Counted from the stretch's first letter, positions 6,914 to 16,516 are shown. The stretch is 64,000 nt of DNA from Gaiellasilicea sp963745775 (GCA_963745775.1 CAVUYY010000008.1:636974-700973); one strand, 5' to 3'. Numbers and translations: made by a program. Notes: generated by a model not told the origin, from the letters alone.

Positions 6914-9572
6914 TCACCAGCTCTTCGCTCGAGCGGAGAGCTCCGGTCGCTTCACCCGGACTCGGGCGTCGACTGCGACGCAGCGATCCGGGAGCGCGAG
7001 AACCGGGTTCAGGTCGAGCTCGGCGACGGCTGGGAAGTCCTCACCCAGCCGGGCCAATCGCACGAGGAGGTCGGCGAGTGCCGCGCCGTCGGCGGCCGGC
7101 GCGCCGCGAAAGCCACGAACGAGTCGGCCGGCCTTGCCGCCGTACACGAGCTCGTCGGCGTCGCGGTCGGTGAGCGGCGCGATCCGGAATGCCGCCTCAC
7201 CGATCAGCTCGGCGAAGACACCGCCGGGGCCGAAGGCAACGAGCGGCCCGAACACGGGATCCTGGACGACACCCGCCAAGAGCTCGGCGCCCCTCGGAAT
7301 CATCGGCTGCACGATCACCGGCCCGCCGATCCGCTCGACTGCGGCTCGCACGGCTTCGGCGTCCGAGAGGTCGAGTGCGATGCCGCCCAGCTCGGTCTTG
7401 TGCGCGCCCGGCAACGCGGTCTTGACCACGACCGGGATAGCCAAGCTCCTCGGCCGCCGCGACGGCCTCGTCCGGGCCGGACGCGATCCGCTCGTCTACG
7501 AGCGGTAGGCCGTAGGCGAGCAAGAGCTCGCGCGTGTCCGCGGGGGTGAGCCAGACGTCGTCGCCGTCAATCAGCGCCCGGTCGATGACCCGCTCCGCTG
7601 CGTCGCGATCGATGCCTTCCAGGGCGGGAACGGTGCCGTGCGGCTGGCGGAGCCACTCGGCTCGCTGAGCCAGCCGCCCGAGCGCCCGCGCCGCCGACTC
7701 CGGGTAGTGGAAGGCGGCGACGGTTGCGCCATCGCGGCGCAAAGAGGGCGGGATGCCGTCAGCGCTCAAGACGACGGCCAGCACCGGCTTCTCGCTCGTC
7801 GAACGCGCAGCGACCTCGTCGACGGCGTTCGCCACCTCGTCGGCGGTCGCGGTCACGGTCGGGACGAAGAGGACGATCGCCGCGTCGACCTGGGCGTCTT
7901 CGAGCAGGAGCGGCAGCGCCGACGAGTAGGTAGCCGCGGTGGCGCCGCCGAGCATGTCGACCGGATTCGCGACGCTGGCCTCCGGCGACAGGAGCTCGGA
8001 GAGAGAGGCACGCGTCTCGTCGCTGAGGTCGGGCAAGGTGAGACCCGCCGCCTCGCAGGCGTCGGCGCAGAGGATGCCGAGCCCGCCGGCGTTGGTCAGC
8101 ACCGCGACTCGGCTGCCTTTCGGCTCGGGTTGGCTCGAGAGGAGTGCGGCGACGTCGACCAGCTCCTCGAGCGACGTCGCGCGGATCACGCCGGCCTGGT
8201 GGAAGAGCGCGTTGACCGCCGCATCAGAGCCGGCCAGGGCCGCCGTGTGCGAGCTCGCCGCCCGCTGGCCGGTCGCGGTCGTGCCGCTCTTGAGCGCCAG
8301 GATCGGCTTGGTGCGGGCGACGCGACGAGCGAGCCGGCCGAAGCGGCGAGGGTTGCCGAACGACTCGACGTACATGAGCACGAGCTCGGTCGCGTCGTCG
8401 TCTTCCCACCACTCGAGCAGGTCGTTGGTGGAGACGTCCGCCTTGTTGCCGATCGAGACGAACGCCGAGAGGCCAAGGCCGCGTGACTCGGACGCCTCGA
8501 GGAGGGCGAGTCCGAGCGCGCCGCTCTGGGAGGAGAACCCGATGTTCCCCGCAGGGGCCGAACGAGCCGCGAAGGTCGCGTTCAGGCTCGGGCCGGCGAC
8601 GGCGACGCCGAGGCAGTTGGGCCCGATCAGCCGCGCCCCCCGCGACCGCACCAGCGCGAGCAGCTGCTCCTGCCGCTCGATCCCCTCGCGGCCGATCTCG
8701 GCGAAGCCGGCCGAGATCACAACGAGGGCGCGGACGCCCTTGCGCAGTGCCTGCTCAGCCGCGCCCAGAACTGCCGCGCCGGGCAGCGTGATCACGGCGA
8801 GATCGACCGGGTCGGGGATCTCCTCGATCGTCCGGTAGGCGCGAACGCCGGCGACCGGCTCACCATCACGGTTCACGGGGTAGGCGGCGCCGGCGAAGTC
8901 GCCGGCGAGGATGTTGCGGAAGAGCTCGCCGCCGATCGAGCCCCGCCGCTTGGAAGCGCCGACAACGGCGACGCTCCGGGCCTCGAAGAAGGGTCGGAGC
9001 GATGCGACAACCGCCTCGTGGTCGCGGGCATCGACGTGCTCGCGGTACGTCTCGGTCGGCGCGATCGGGAACTGCACTTCGAGCTCGCCGCTCTCGAGCT
9101 CGCGCGTCAGCTCGAAGCCGGCCGCCTCGAAGACGCCCAGCATGGCGCGGTTGTCCGGCAGCACGTAGGCGACGAAGCGCTCGATTCCGACCTCGGCAGC
9201 GCGGGCCGCAAGCTGCTCGAGCAGCCGCGTCCCGATCCCGCGGCCCTGATGCTCGTCGGCGACGGTGAAGGCCGCCTCGGCGAGCTTCGGGTCGCGCAGC
9301 CGGACGTAGTTGGCGACGGCGACGACGCGTTCGCCCTCGTCGTCGACCAGCGCGCCGAGCAGCGCTCCGTGCTCCCGCCAATCCGGCTCGAGCACCGACT
9401 CGCCGAGGCGCGGGCTGATCTCCGGGAGGCCGTGGAAGCGCAGGTAGAGGCTTCGCTGCGAGAGACCGCCGAAGAAGGCCAGCAGCGCCTCCGCATCATC
9501 GCGGCCGGGTGGGCGCAGCCGCAGCGTGCGGCCGTCGCGGAGGATGACGTCGGCGTGTTCTGTGGCGACCAT
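6914..9572 (-). CDS. GNAT acetyltransferase / NDP-forming acyl-CoA synthetase fusion
   Basis: About 885 residues with one frame change near 7440 (GYP to VVVKTALPGAHKTELGG). Order: an N-terminal GNAT domain (about 1-175; acetyl-CoA loop DEHQGRGIGTRLL), a CoA-binding domain (VAVVGASKRRGSIGG), succinyl-CoA-synthetase-like ligase domains (RLIGPNCLGV; phospho-histidine in SSHTAALAG) and a C-terminal ATP-grasp domain. Such fusions are either ADP-forming acetate-CoA ligases or Pat-type protein lysine acetyltransferases controlling acetyl-CoA synthetase. The retained His loop and full ATP-grasp keep ligase activity possible. The start ATG has TAGGCT 6 nt upstream, which predicts a leaderless message. 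It ends at the shared hairpin with the dehydrogenase. Confidence 0.85.
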
Positions 9573-9578
9573 CGAGTC

Positions 9579-9584
9579 AGCCTA
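9579..9584 (-). promoter_or_regulatory. -10 box of the acyl-CoA synthetase gene, leaderless
   Basis: TAGGCT on the minus strand followed by 6 nt and the ATG at 9572. The same arrangement occurs before the 80-residue gene at 33678. Confidence 0.5.
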
Positions 9585-9635
9585 GATCGAGCGCCACACG
9601 TCGGCGGCATCGAGGCTTTTGGTGCGGAGTCTCGG

Positions 9636-10133
9636 TCAACGTGTCCGCGCTCGCTGCTTCGGCTTCCTGCCACCGGTCGGCCGGCGCTTCGGATGCGGGG
9701 CGTTCGTGGCGGCGGCGTAGGCGCGGCCGCCTCGCCGATGCGAAGGCGCAGGAGCGCCAAGGCGGCGATCGCGGTCGTGATGACGTCGGTCGCGAGGCAC
9801 CACTGGCAGATCGCTTCGATCACGCTCACCTGGATGTAGAGCAGGTAGGCGCTGAAGAGGAACGCCGAGAGCGCGAGGGTGGCCTGGGTCATCCGCGCCC
9901 TCTCGCCGCGAAGCAGCGCAGCAAGAAGCAGGCCCAAGAAGCCCACGAGCCCGAGCCCGGCGACGGGCATGCCGAGCACCTCGGCGTAGGGGGAGCTCTG
10001 CACGGTCTCGCAGCCGCCGGTGGTGCAGACGAGCTCGCCGCCGGTCTCGCGCACGTAGAGCAGATAGCCGGTGATCGCCGCTCCGAGCACGGCGAGCGCG
10101 GCGCTGAGCGAGTCGCAGGATGCGCTCGTTCAT
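9636..10133 (-). CDS. Vitamin K epoxide reductase (VKOR) family protein
   Basis: An integral membrane thiol oxidase that regenerates disulfide-forming partners using quinone. Its ATG overlaps the stop codon of the DsbA-like gene (ATGA, 10130-10133). The core is clear: a TM helix (SAALAVLGAAITGYLLY), the loop cysteine pair (CTTGGCETVQSSPYAEVLG), further helices, and the active-site CxxC in VIEAICQWCLATDV. Two frame changes, near 10110 and near 9720, separate the first residues and the basic tail (GGRKPKQRARTR) from the core. DsbA next to VKOR is the standard actinobacterial oxidative folding pair acting outside the membrane. Confidence 0.85.
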   Translation of the reverse strand: MNERILRLAQRRARRARSGDHRLSALRARDRRRARLHHRRLRDRAELPLRRGARHARRRARARGLLGPASCCAASRREGADDPGHPRALGVPLQRLPALHPGERDRSDLPVVPRDRRHHDRDRRLGAPAPSHRRGGRAYAAATNAPHPKRRPTGGRKPKQRARTR

Positions 10134-10860
10134 CGTGCGAGCACCGCCTCGATCGCCGGAACGATCCCCTCCGAATCGAGCGAGTCGACCTGCACGAGTT
10201 CCAGCCGGCCGCCCGTCGGGACCGACCTCGAAGGACGGGGTCGAGCTGACGCCGGCGGCCCGCGCCGCGTCGGCAGCGCGCTCGAGCTCCTGGTCGACCG
10301 AGCTTTCCCAGCGGGTCTCGAGGAGCTTCGTCGCCGTCGAGGCCGGGCAAGGCCGCGGCGATCGAAACGACGAGGTCGTCGGTGACCCAGCCCGCGTTCT
10401 CGTGACCCTGGTGCAGGTAGAGCCCGTGGACGACGTCCCAGAGATGATCTTCCGCTCCGGCGGCGATCGCGGTGCGCAGTGCTTTGTCCGAGTCGGCGCC
10501 GATGAAGGCCAGGCCGTGGAAGACGATCCGCAGCTTGCCGGTCTTCACGTAGTCCTCGACCAGCGTCGGCATCGTGTCCCGCGCCCACTGGGCGCAGTAG
10601 GGGCACTGCAGGTCGGCGTACTCGACCAGCGTCACCGGAGCCTTCGGCGAGCCGAGAGCCGCGCCACGCTGCTCGATCCCGGCGAAGAGCGACGGCTCGG
10701 GCTTGATCGGTGCAGCCGTTGCGTGCGTGTTGGTTGCGGCGGCCGTCGCCTCGGCGTCGCGGGCGCCGACCTGGCTGGCGCCGATCAGGACGGCGGCGAG
10801 GGCGGCGGCAGTGCTCAGGACGACCGCGTAGCGGAAGCGTGGGTTGCGAAGTCTGTTCAT
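10130..10860 (-). CDS. DsbA-like membrane-anchored thioredoxin-fold oxidoreductase
   Basis: An N-terminal anchor (RYAVVLSTAAALAAVLIGAS) and a linker precede a thioredoxin fold with active site DLQCPYCAQW. The domain introduces disulfides into exported proteins and is re-oxidised by the VKOR partner translated from the same message. The start is the ATG with GAGGAC 8 nt upstream; an in-frame GTG at 10881 is an alternative. After AAALPGLDGDE (about 10330) the frame changes, and the closing helix LELVQVDSLDSEGIVPAIEA ends in TGA overlapping the VKOR ATG. The cis-Pro loop falls in the disturbed stretch and cannot be verified. Confidence 0.85.
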
Positions 10861-10887
10861 CAAATCGGTCCTCGAGGCCACGAAGAC

Positions 10888-10916
10888 GCAGGAGCCGACC
10901 CGCCGGCGGCTCCTGC
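10888..10916 (-). terminator. Hairpin terminator after the copper oxidase gene
   Basis: GCAGGAGCCG and CGGCTCCTGC form a 10-bp stem with a 9-nt loop between the stop of the multicopper oxidase gene (10928) and the start of the DsbA-like gene. Confidence 0.65.
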
Positions 10917-10927
10917 GCTTCGAGCTG

Positions 10928-12091
10928 TCAGTGGGTCATCGTCCCCTTGGGGTTGCCGACCTTGAGCAGACCGACCTGGCCGAGATCGACGTCCGCGAAG
11001 GCGTGGGACACGAACGGATAGAGGCCTTCCTTGTCGACCTTGACGTCGAAGACACCGCCGCCTCCGGCAGGCACGACCACGGTCTGCACGTTCGTCAGCG
11101 GCGGGTTCGTCAGGCTTCCGTCGACCCAGGCGCGGTCGAGCATCGCGCCGACGACGTGGAAGTTGACGTTGTTCGTCGGCCCGGCGGCCACGACCCAGAA
11201 CCGGGTCGTCTCGCCCGGCTGCGCGGTCAGGGGGTGCGTGACGTACTGGTTCGCGTAGCCGTTGAAGGTGACCCAGTCGGGCATTCTCGTGCGGGCCTTG
11301 GCGAAGTCGAGCGACGCCGGCTCCTCGATCCCGTCGCCGTTCAGGTACCACTCGCTGCCGACGAGCACGTACTCGTTGTCGACGGCCGGCAATGCCTGCT
11401 TGGGCTGGACGATGATCGCGCCGTACATCCCGTTGGCGATGTGGGCGAGCACCGGCTTCGTGCCGCAGTGGTACATGTAGACGCCGGGGTCGGAGGCGGT
11501 GAAGCGGAACTTGATCGAGTCGCCGGGCGCGACGTCCTTGAAGGCGACATTCGGCGCGATGCGGGCGGCGTGGAAGTCGATCGAGTGCGGGATCGCGCCT
11601 CCGTTCGTCAGGGTCATTTCGACCGTCTGACCCTCGCGCACGTGCACCACCGGACCGGGCGCGCCGTGACCGTCGAAAGCCCAGGTGTTGTACTCGACGC
11701 CCGGCGCGATCTCGACGGTCAAGTCCTTGAGCGTCATCTGCACCTCGACGAGCTCGCCGGCCGGGACAGGCGGGAGGACCGCGTCGTAGGGCTTGTGGGC
11801 GGCCGCGAGCTCAGCCGCGTTCTCGGGGACGACCCCGGCGAAGCTCGAGAGCGGGAGCGCGACATTGTGATCCGCCGCGTGGTCCTGCGCGATAGCCGTG
11901 GAATCCGTATCGGAGCCGGCGGCCGGCGCGTCATCGCGCGCCTCGCGCGCATCCATCCACATCAATAATGCGAAGAAGCCGAGGACAGCAACAAGAAGGC
12001 CGAGCAGCACCGCGACGACCTTGGCGAGCACGCCCGAGTCGGGCTCGACGGGGGGCTGGCGATGATGCCTCGATGCTGGGTATGAAGCCAT
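10928..12091 (-). CDS. Two-domain multicopper oxidase, NirK-like, membrane-anchored
   Basis: The product is 387 residues. A TM anchor (VVAVLLGLLVAVLGFFALLM, about 25-45) precedes two cupredoxin domains. The first carries type-1 and type-2 copper ligands: PHSIDFHA, then MYHCGTKPVLAHIANGMYG (His-Cys, His, Met). The second contributes FNFHVVG-type His (NNVNFHVVG) and VSHAFADVDLG. This arrangement matches copper nitrite reductases and related two-domain oxidases. Whether it reduces nitrite to NO or oxidises another substrate is not decidable here, and no azurin or NO reductase gene is near. GAAGGAGAG precedes the start. TAGCCT (12128-12133) is a plausible -10, with a regulator box about 70 bp further upstream. 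Confidence 0.88.
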   Translation of the reverse strand: MASYPASRHHRQPPVEPDSGVLAKVVAVLLGLLVAVLGFFALLMWMDAREARDDAPAAGSDTDSTAIAQDHAADHNVALPLSSFAGVVPENAAELAAAHKPYDAVLPPVPAGELVEVQMTLKDLTVEIAPGVEYNTWAFDGHGAPGPVVHVREGQTVEMTLTNGGAIPHSIDFHAARIAPNVAFKDVAPGDSIKFRFTASDPGVYMYHCGTKPVLAHIANGMYGAIIVQPKQALPAVDNEYVLVGSEWYLNGDGIEEPASLDFAKARTRMPDWVTFNGYANQYVTHPLTAQPGETTRFWVVAAGPTNNVNFHVVGAMLDRAWVDGSLTNPPLTNVQTVVVPAGGGGVFDVKVDKEGLYPFVSHAFADVDLGQVGLLKVGNPKGTMTH

Positions 12092-12200
12092 TGCGGGACT
12101 CTCCTTCGGCTGAATGGTTGTCAGTCGAGGCTAGGTCGGACGCTCCCGTTCAGCCTCCTGGCGAGACCGCAGATCGCGGCGCACCAGGCCGCAGACCGAC

Positions 12201-12216
12201 TACGGGTTTCTCCGCA
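12201..12216. promoter_or_regulatory. Candidate regulator box, copy 3
   Basis: TACGGGTTTCTCCGCA differs from the copy at 5669 at four positions and keeps the TNCGG-N6-CCGCA layout. It lies about 70 bp upstream of the putative -10 of the copper oxidase gene. Confidence 0.45.
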
Positions 12217-12220
12217 ACCA

Positions 12221-12544
12221 TCATCCGGTCGTGACGGACTTGGCGAAGAGCACCAGGACGCTGAGCTGCTCGTAGCCGCGGAAGCGGTGCTCGACCCCGG
12301 CCGGCACGAAGACCGCCTTACCTGCCTCGAGCTCCACACTCTCACCGTCGATCTCGAGCACGCCGCTTCCCTCGAGGACGATGTAGACCTCGTCGTCTTC
12401 GTGAGGTTGCTGGCGATCGGGCTCGGGCGCGACGAGGACGTAGACGCCGAGCTCGAGACCCGGCGAGGCGTGGACGATCTCGTAGCCGCCCTCGCCTGCG
12501 GCGAGACGGCGTCGAACCAGATCGAAGTCGATGCTGTGGGCCAT
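12221..12544 (-). CDS. Small single-domain cupin
   Basis: The product is 107 residues. The start ATG at 12544 follows ACAAGGAGAAGCC, so a longer in-frame form (to 12568) is not favoured. Cupin motif 1 is PHEDDEVYIVLEGSG with metal-ligand His and Glu; motif 2 follows as FVPAGVEHRFRGY with the third His. Small cupins bind a divalent metal and are dioxygenases, isomerases or sensors; the substrate is unknown. A hairpin separates it from the upstream membrane protein gene, and the copper oxidase lies downstream on the same strand. Confidence 0.85.
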   Translation of the reverse strand: MAHSIDFDLVRRRLAAGEGGYEIVHASPGLELGVYVLVAPEPDRQQPHEDDEVYIVLEGSGVLEIDGESVELEAGKAVFVPAGVEHRFRGYEQLSVLVLFAKSVTTG

Positions 12545-12564
12545 GGCTTCTCCTTGTAGCAATG

Positions 12565-12591
12565 TCAAGGGCGGCCCAGGGCCGCCCTTGA
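12565..12591 (-). terminator. Hairpin terminator
   Basis: TCAAGGGCGGC and GCCGCCCTTGA form an 11-bp perfect stem with a 5-nt loop between the membrane protein gene and the cupin gene. Confidence 0.7.
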
Positions 12592-12610
12592 CGGAGGCGC
12601 GGAGTGAGGA

Positions 12611-13211
12611 CTAGGCCGCGGCGGGCGTCTCGCGGAGTGACGCCTGGCGCTTGGCGGAGGACGCCAACTCGCGGCGGTGAAGCGTGCCGAGTGCGAGGAC
12701 GATGAAGCCGATCCCGCTCAGGAGCAACGCGACACCGACGACGATCCCGAAGAGCGCCATCTGCTCGGCCATGTAGCTGACGTTCAGCGCGGTCGAGAGC
12801 GCGGTCGCGGTGATCCAGGTGTTGCGAGCCGAGTTCGAGATCGGGCTCCCCGTCTCGTCCTTCAGAGCGGCGGCCTCGTCACTCGTGCCGGCCGGGTTCT
12901 TCGGGTCGTCGGCGGAGACGAACCGCCCCATCTGGGCGTACGTCAGGCCGCCGGAGCCCTCGAGCGCGTGCTCGTGGATGACCTGGGCGAAGGCCCTGGC
13001 CTGCGTGCCGTTCGTGACCTGCTCGTCGGCCCAGCTGGACGCGAACTTGGCGACTGCTGGGTCGTCGGCGGCGCCGAAGATGATCTGCTCCTGCCTGAGG
13101 CTGTCGCGGACTGTCGCGCGGCCGTCGACGCCCATGTAGATCGCAGCGGCGCCGAAGACGCACCAGCACCAGTCCTGCCACGATCCCGCCGATCTCGAAG
13201 AGCTTCCTCAT
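12611..13211 (-). CDS. Conserved membrane protein of unknown function
   Basis: About 199 residues with a TM segment at each end. The start MRKLFEIGGIVAGLVLV follows GAGGGAGG. One extra base near 13160 separates it from FGAAAIYMGVDGRATVRDSL. A soluble loop of about 110 residues has the fragments EQIIFGAADDPAV and RFVSADDPKNPAGTSDEAAA. A second TM segment (MALFGIVVGVALLLSGIGFI) and a basic tail follow. I do not recognise the family. The topology (short N-in helix, extracytoplasmic loop, C-terminal helix) suggests a bitopic-hairpin surface protein. A TGCGG...CCGCA box lies about 85 bp upstream, with TAGCTT (13245-13250) as possible -10. Confidence 0.6.
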
Positions 13212-13295
13212 CGTCGTGCCTCCCTCGGTTCGATGTGTGCCTTCAAGCTAGAACCGCAGCGGCGCGTCTCTATCCGGGGCGAACGACAGACCGGT

Positions 13296-13310
13296 TGCGG
13301 GTTAGCCGCA
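13296..13310. promoter_or_regulatory. Candidate regulator box, copy 4
   Basis: TGCGGGTTAGCCGCA has perfect 5-bp arms with a 5-nt spacer, one shorter than the other copies. It sits about 45 bp upstream of the putative -10 of the membrane protein gene. The remaining 13311-13451 holds nothing I recognise. Confidence 0.4.
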
Positions 13311-13451
13311 GGTCTTCTGCGGCCCGACTTGGAGGGCGACGAGCCGGTCGAGGATCTCCCCCGCGACGCGGCAGCTCCTGTCCTGGCTGCGGCAACGCCG
13401 CGGACTCTCGCGGAGGAACGCGGCGAAGGTGCGTCGTAGCGTCAGCCGGAG

Positions 13452-14619
13452 GTGGCGCCCACACCCTCCAGCCCTGCCGCTCGAGCACGAAGCCGTCCCG
13501 CGCGAATCGCGGCCGGGTGCGGGCTGCTCGCGCCGATCGTGATCGTCGCGCTCACGCTCAGCAGCGGCGACTCGGCGGCTGGGCGAAGCGGCGGCGAGCC
13601 CGTGGCCGCGACGCGGAAGCAGGCGCCGTCGACTCGCCGGGCCGAGCCTCGGACTGCCGTCGTCGAGATCGCCGCAACCGGTGACATCGCGCTCGGCTGC
13701 GACGCCGGAGCTGCCTCCCGACGGCGGCGCGTTCCCTCTTCGCGGGCGTCGAGCCGGAGCTTCGAGGCGACCTCGTCCTCGGCAATCTCGAGACCGCGCT
13801 CACCGACACCGGCACCTCCAAGTGCGACCGCGGCAGCACGGACTGCTTCAGCTTCCGGGCGCCGCCCGCGTACGCCCGGCACCTGAAGGCGGCGGGGTTC
13901 ACGATGCTCAACCTCGCCAACAACCACTCGTTCGACTACGGCGCCACCGGTCAGGCGGAGACGGTCGCGGCGCTCGACGCGGCCCGGCTCCGGTACACCG
14001 GTCGCCCGGGCGAGATCGCCTATCAGCAGAGTCGGCGGCGTGCGGATCGCGGTCGTCGGCTTCGCCCCCTATCCCTGGGCGCAGGATCTGCGCGATCTCG
14101 AAGACGCACGGCGAATCGTGCGCCGGGCGTCGAGCCGCAGCGGATCTCGTCGTCGTCACGATGCACGCCGGCGCGGAAGGGAACGCATCGACCCACGTTC
14201 CGTTCGGAGTCGAGCTCCACCTCGGCGAGCAGCGCGGCGACACGCGGGCGTTCGCGCACGCCGTCGTGGATGCCGGCGCCGATCTCGTGCTCGGGCACGG
14301 GCCGCACGTTCTCCGCGGGCTCGAGTGGTACCGCGGCCGGCTCGTCGCCTACAGCCTCGGCAACTTCGCCTCGTACCGCAACTTCGCCCTCGCCGGCCCT
14401 TCGGGCGTCAGTGGGATCCTCCGGGTCTCGCTGGGCGGCGACGGCAGCTGGCGCGGCGGACGGCTCGTGCCCGTTCGACTCGTCGGCGACGGCACTCCGG
14501 AGCTCGATCGACGAGACACCGCCGTCGACGCGATCCGCGCGCTCTCGGAGACCGACTTCGGGGGGCGTGCCATGCAGATCGAGCCGGACGGCGCACTCAG
14601 CCCGCCCGCGTCCGACTAG
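13452..14619 (+). CDS. CapA/PgsA-family metallophosphatase-like protein, frameshifted
   Basis: A GTG start and a membrane anchor (IAAGCGLLAPIVIVALTLSS) lead into VVEIAATGDIAL. After frame changes near 13700, 14030 and 14130, the rest is clear: FTMLNLANNHSFDYGATG, then GVELHLGEQRGDTRAFAHAV, then LVLGHGPHVLRGLEWYRGRL and AYSLGNFASYRN. These are the conserved blocks of the CapA family (poly-gamma-glutamate capsule biosynthesis), a metallophosphoesterase-like fold outside the membrane. No capBC-like genes are nearby, so a capsule role is unproven. The stop codon overlaps that of the opposing gene within a shared CTAG. Confidence 0.75.
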
Positions 14620-15411
14620 CGCAGCGCAGGCAGCTTCGAGGTGTCGGTTCCGAGCCAGCGCTTACGGAGGCGCTCGAGGGTGCCGTCCGCGGTGAGCCCG
14701 CGGAGAGCCGCGTTCAGCCGCGGTCGCAGCGCGCTGCCCTTCTCGAGCGCGATCCCGTAGCGCTCGTTCGTCGCGATCCGCCCGATCAGCGGGCCGTAGC
14801 GATCGGGCGCCTGGCGGCGGAGCACCGCGAGCGCGGGAGCATCGGCGACGATCGCATCGCAGCGCTTCGTGAACAGCTCGTACGAGAGCTTCGACGGATT
14901 CTCGAGCAGCCGCACCTTCTTGGTCGGCTTGATCCGCTCGAGCACGAGCTGACCGCCGGTGGTCGCGCGCTCGGCGCAGAGCTGGAGCGGGCGGAGCGCC
15001 GCGATCGACGTCGGCCGCTTCAGGTCGAGCCGGATCAGCACGCCCTGATCCGCTGCGAGGTACGGCGTCGAGAAGTCGACGCGCTGCGCGCGCGCCGGCG
15101 TCACCGAGATCTCCGCCAGCGCGATGTCCCAGTCCTTGCGACCGGCCGCGAGAAGCGTCGAGAAGAGCGCCTCGTTGACGAAGCGCACCCGCCTGAGCTC
15201 CATCCGCTTCGCGAGCTCGCGCGCCAGGTCGATCTCGAAGCCCTTCGCCAGCACGACGTCGCGGCCGCGTGCCGCACCGACCTGGAAGCCCGCGCTCGGC
15301 ATCGAGACCCCGACGACGAGCTCGCCGGGCGTCTTCGTCGGCGGGGGCGCCGCGCTCGCAGGCAAGACCGAGGATCGCCGCGACCGCAAGTACTCCGGCG
15401 AGCGTCCTCAT
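14616..15411 (-). CDS. Amino-acid ABC transporter substrate-binding protein (SBP_bac_3)
   Basis: The signal sequence MRTLAGVLAVAAILGLAC lies in one frame. After one frame change near 15350 the mature domain follows: GELVVGVSMPSAGF, GFEIDLARELAKRM, LAEISVTPARAQRVDFSTPY (the characteristic family-3 block) and WLGTDTSKLP at the end. Proteins of this family capture polar amino acids for an ABC importer. No permease or ATPase gene accompanies it here, so it is an orphan receptor or works with a distant transporter. A Cys at the end of the signal could make it a lipoprotein, though the lipobox is not canonical. Confidence 0.8.
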
Positions 15412-15424
15412 CGGGCCAGAGCTT

Positions 15425-16516
15425 TCATCGTGACTGCCCGAGCACGGTCACGAGCGTCCCGACGGGAATCTGGCGGTAGAGCCACTCGGCGTCCCACCCG
15501 GGGACGCGGGCGCAGCCGTGCGAGGCGGGATACGGCGGCACGTCGGGATACTCGTGGAACGCGTAGCCGCCGACGATGTAGGTCGCCCACGGGAGCCACA
15601 CCTTGTACGGCACCGACCAGGAGCGCTCTTCCTTCCGCGAGATCCGGTACGAGCCGGTAACCGTCTCGAAGCCCGGCTTGCCCGTCGAGACGTCGACCGC
15701 GCGCGTGACCCGGTCGCCGTCGATCACCAGCGCCAGCTGGCGGTCGAGCAGGAGCTCGATTCGATGGCCCGTGCCCCGGTTGATCGGCGTCGGCCGCGTG
15801 GCCTTCGCGAGCGCGGCCTGCGTCGCGGGCCCGACCGCGCCGTCGCGCGAGAGCCCGAACCACTTCTGGAACGCGACGATTCCCGACGTCGTCCGCGGGC
15901 CGGGCTTCCCGTCCACCGAGTCGCGGGTCAGGAAGCCGAGCTCGTCGAGGCGCTGCTGAACCGCACGGATCTGGTCGGACTCGCTGCCCGACGGCGGCGG
16001 CGGGGGAGTCGTCGGCGGCGGCACGTTCGGCGCTGCGACCGCTTTCGCCGTGATCGGATAGCGGGTGACGATGCCGGGGAAGAGCCCGAGCGGGGTGCCG
16101 CCCTTGACGAGCAGCTTGACCGAGCGGACGTTCGGGTAGCGCGTTGCGGTCAGGACGATCTGGGCGACGCGGGCGGAGAGGCTCTCGACGTTCGTCCCGG
16201 CTGCGAACTTCTCCCCGAGGTCGATCGTCGCGACTCCGCCGGCGACGCGCACCGACCGGAGCGGCGTCGAGGCCGGGATCTGCGTCGTCAACTCGCGCTT
16301 CTTCTCGGAAGCAGTGGGCCCGGCCAACACGGCCCGGAGCGCCGCTTCGAGCGAGGAGCCCGGCCGCTCGACGTACCCGACCTGCTCGCCCTGGAGGAAC
16401 GCGACCTTGACCTTCGGCGTCGCGGCGGACGAGCCTCCGACCGCCAGGGAGAGGGTCACGGCGACGATCGAGAGCGAGGACAAGGATGGGTGCAGCCTTG
16501 GACAGAACCTGATCAT
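15425..16516 (-). CDS. L,D-transpeptidase with GerMN and peptidoglycan-binding domains
   Basis: The product is 363 residues from the ATG that opens a good signal sequence (SLSIVAVTLSLAVGGSSA). Order: a GerMN-like domain (about 35-165, with RVAGGVATIDLGEKFAAGTN), a proline-rich linker, a PG_binding_1 repeat (IRAVQQRLDELGFLTRD and VAFQKWFGLSRDGAVGPAT) and a YkuD catalytic domain ending SHGCARVP with nucleophile Cys335 and His333. YkuD enzymes form 3-3 cross-links in peptidoglycan outside the membrane. A GerMN plus YkuD combination is actinobacterial in flavour. It is divergent from the aquaporin gene, with 79 bp between them. Confidence 0.88.
   Translation of the reverse strand: MIRFCPRLHPSLSSLSIVAVTLSLAVGGSSAATPKVKVAFLQGEQVGYVERPGSSLEAALRAVLAGPTASEKKRELTTQIPASTPLRSVRVAGGVATIDLGEKFAAGTNVESLSARVAQIVLTATRYPNVRSVKLLVKGGTPLGLFPGIVTRYPITAKAVAAPNVPPPTTPPPPPSGSESDQIRAVQQRLDELGFLTRDSVDGKPGPRTTSGIVAFQKWFGLSRDGAVGPATQAALAKATRPTPINRGTGHRIELLLDRQLALVIDGDRVTRAVDVSTGKPGFETVTGSYRISRKEERSWSVPYKVWLPWATYIVGGYAFHEYPDVPPYPASHGCARVPGWDAEWLYRQIPVGTLVTVLGQSR

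Noticed and set aside
13212..13451. Small minus-strand frame (13270-13488) as a gene
   Set aside because: It has no ribosome binding site, no recognisable motif and overlaps the CapA-like start; only the palindrome at 13296 seems meaningful.
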